Part shown: positions 63,985 to 64,000 of the stretch, one piece after another | Numbering within the stretch: position 1 is the stretch's first letter | Layout of the letters: every line of letters begins with the position of its first letter | Source of the DNA: Neobacillus vireti | Lineage (GTDB): Bacteria > Bacillota > Bacilli > Bacillales > Cytobacillaceae | Assembly (NCBI RefSeq): GCF_001026695.1 | Contig: NZ_LDNB01000013.1 | Coordinates: 117,357-181,356 of the forward strand | Length of the DNA: 64,000 nt | Direction of reading: 5' to 3' | The notes under the pieces: model-generated | The model's input: only the letters and a program-made list of their open reading frames with translations | What the model was told of the DNA's origin: nothing | Database searches by the model: none | Made by a program: the position numbers and the translations under genes

Positions 63985-64000
63985 AAAATATGGCGTGGCG

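Noticed and set aside
63991..64000. 3' end of a second tRNA at the right edge
   Set aside because: CGCCACGCCA on the minus strand could be an acceptor end, but ten bases are not enough and it matches no tRNA end I can identify.

Overview
The window looks like chromosome of a low-GC, spore-forming-type Bacillaceae (Bacillus/Neobacillus-like). The evidence is AT-rich DNA, SigA-type promoters, AGGAGG ribosome sites, and a right end holding the walR-walK-walH-walI-walJ-htrC-rlmH block with a tRNA-Phe. In B. subtilis this block lies just left of oriC. The almost uniform minus-strand orientation of that block, and a DnaA-box cluster upstream of rlmH (as known at B. subtilis yydA), fit a replication origin to the right of the window. 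I made no database comparison; species is unknown.

Layout. 1-10 kb: the start of a branched-chain amino-acid binding protein gene, a niacin-type MFS transporter with a palindromic operator, a heterodimeric ABC exporter with one degenerate ATP site, an ASCH protein, and a TetR-controlled ABC-2 exporter. 10-18 kb: a frameshifted NERD gene, a 21-bp tandem-repeat array, pepT, a phosphotransferase, and a nitrogen cluster (GltOR-like yerD, gltC, divergent gdhA). 18-20.3 kb: a complete-looking type II (ParM/ParR/parC) DNA segregation module. 20.3-30.3 kb: a three-part YkuD/cell-wall-repeat/SGNH protein, rluF, an MFS transporter, a SwrC-type RND pump with divergent TetR, and a second L,D-transpeptidase. 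30.3-36.2 kb: an iron block with Fur boxes (ferredoxin-NADP reductase, divergent siderophore ABC operon, SDR). 36.4-38.9 kb: LytTR regulator, DUF3021 membrane protein, and a membrane-anchored alpha/beta hydrolase. 39-42.7 kb: PerR-type ahpCF and a DUF3231 protein. 42.8-44.8 kb: an AmiS/UreI channel and nupC with a cre site.

45.2-53.9 kb looks like an accessory island next to rlmH. The last codons of rlmH (GEPYHK-stop, the attachment site of staphylococcal SCC elements) are repeated at about 51.9 kb and, less exactly, at 45.2 kb. The copies bracket a segment with an orphan histidine kinase and a segment with a sucrose operon (scrR, scrA, scrB with three operators). The second segment also has a c-di-GMP-I riboswitch ahead of a secreted coiled-coil protein and an HD-GYP protein. 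No recombinase gene is visible in the window.

54-64 kb: DnaA boxes, htrC, a small MITE-like element that seems to have split the walJ terminator, the Wal operon, a LysM/G5/M23 endopeptidase with a possible WalR site, and tRNA-Phe. Cell-wall metabolism recurs through the window: the WalRK operon, an M23 hydrolase and two L,D-transpeptidases, two of which have WalR-like sites upstream.
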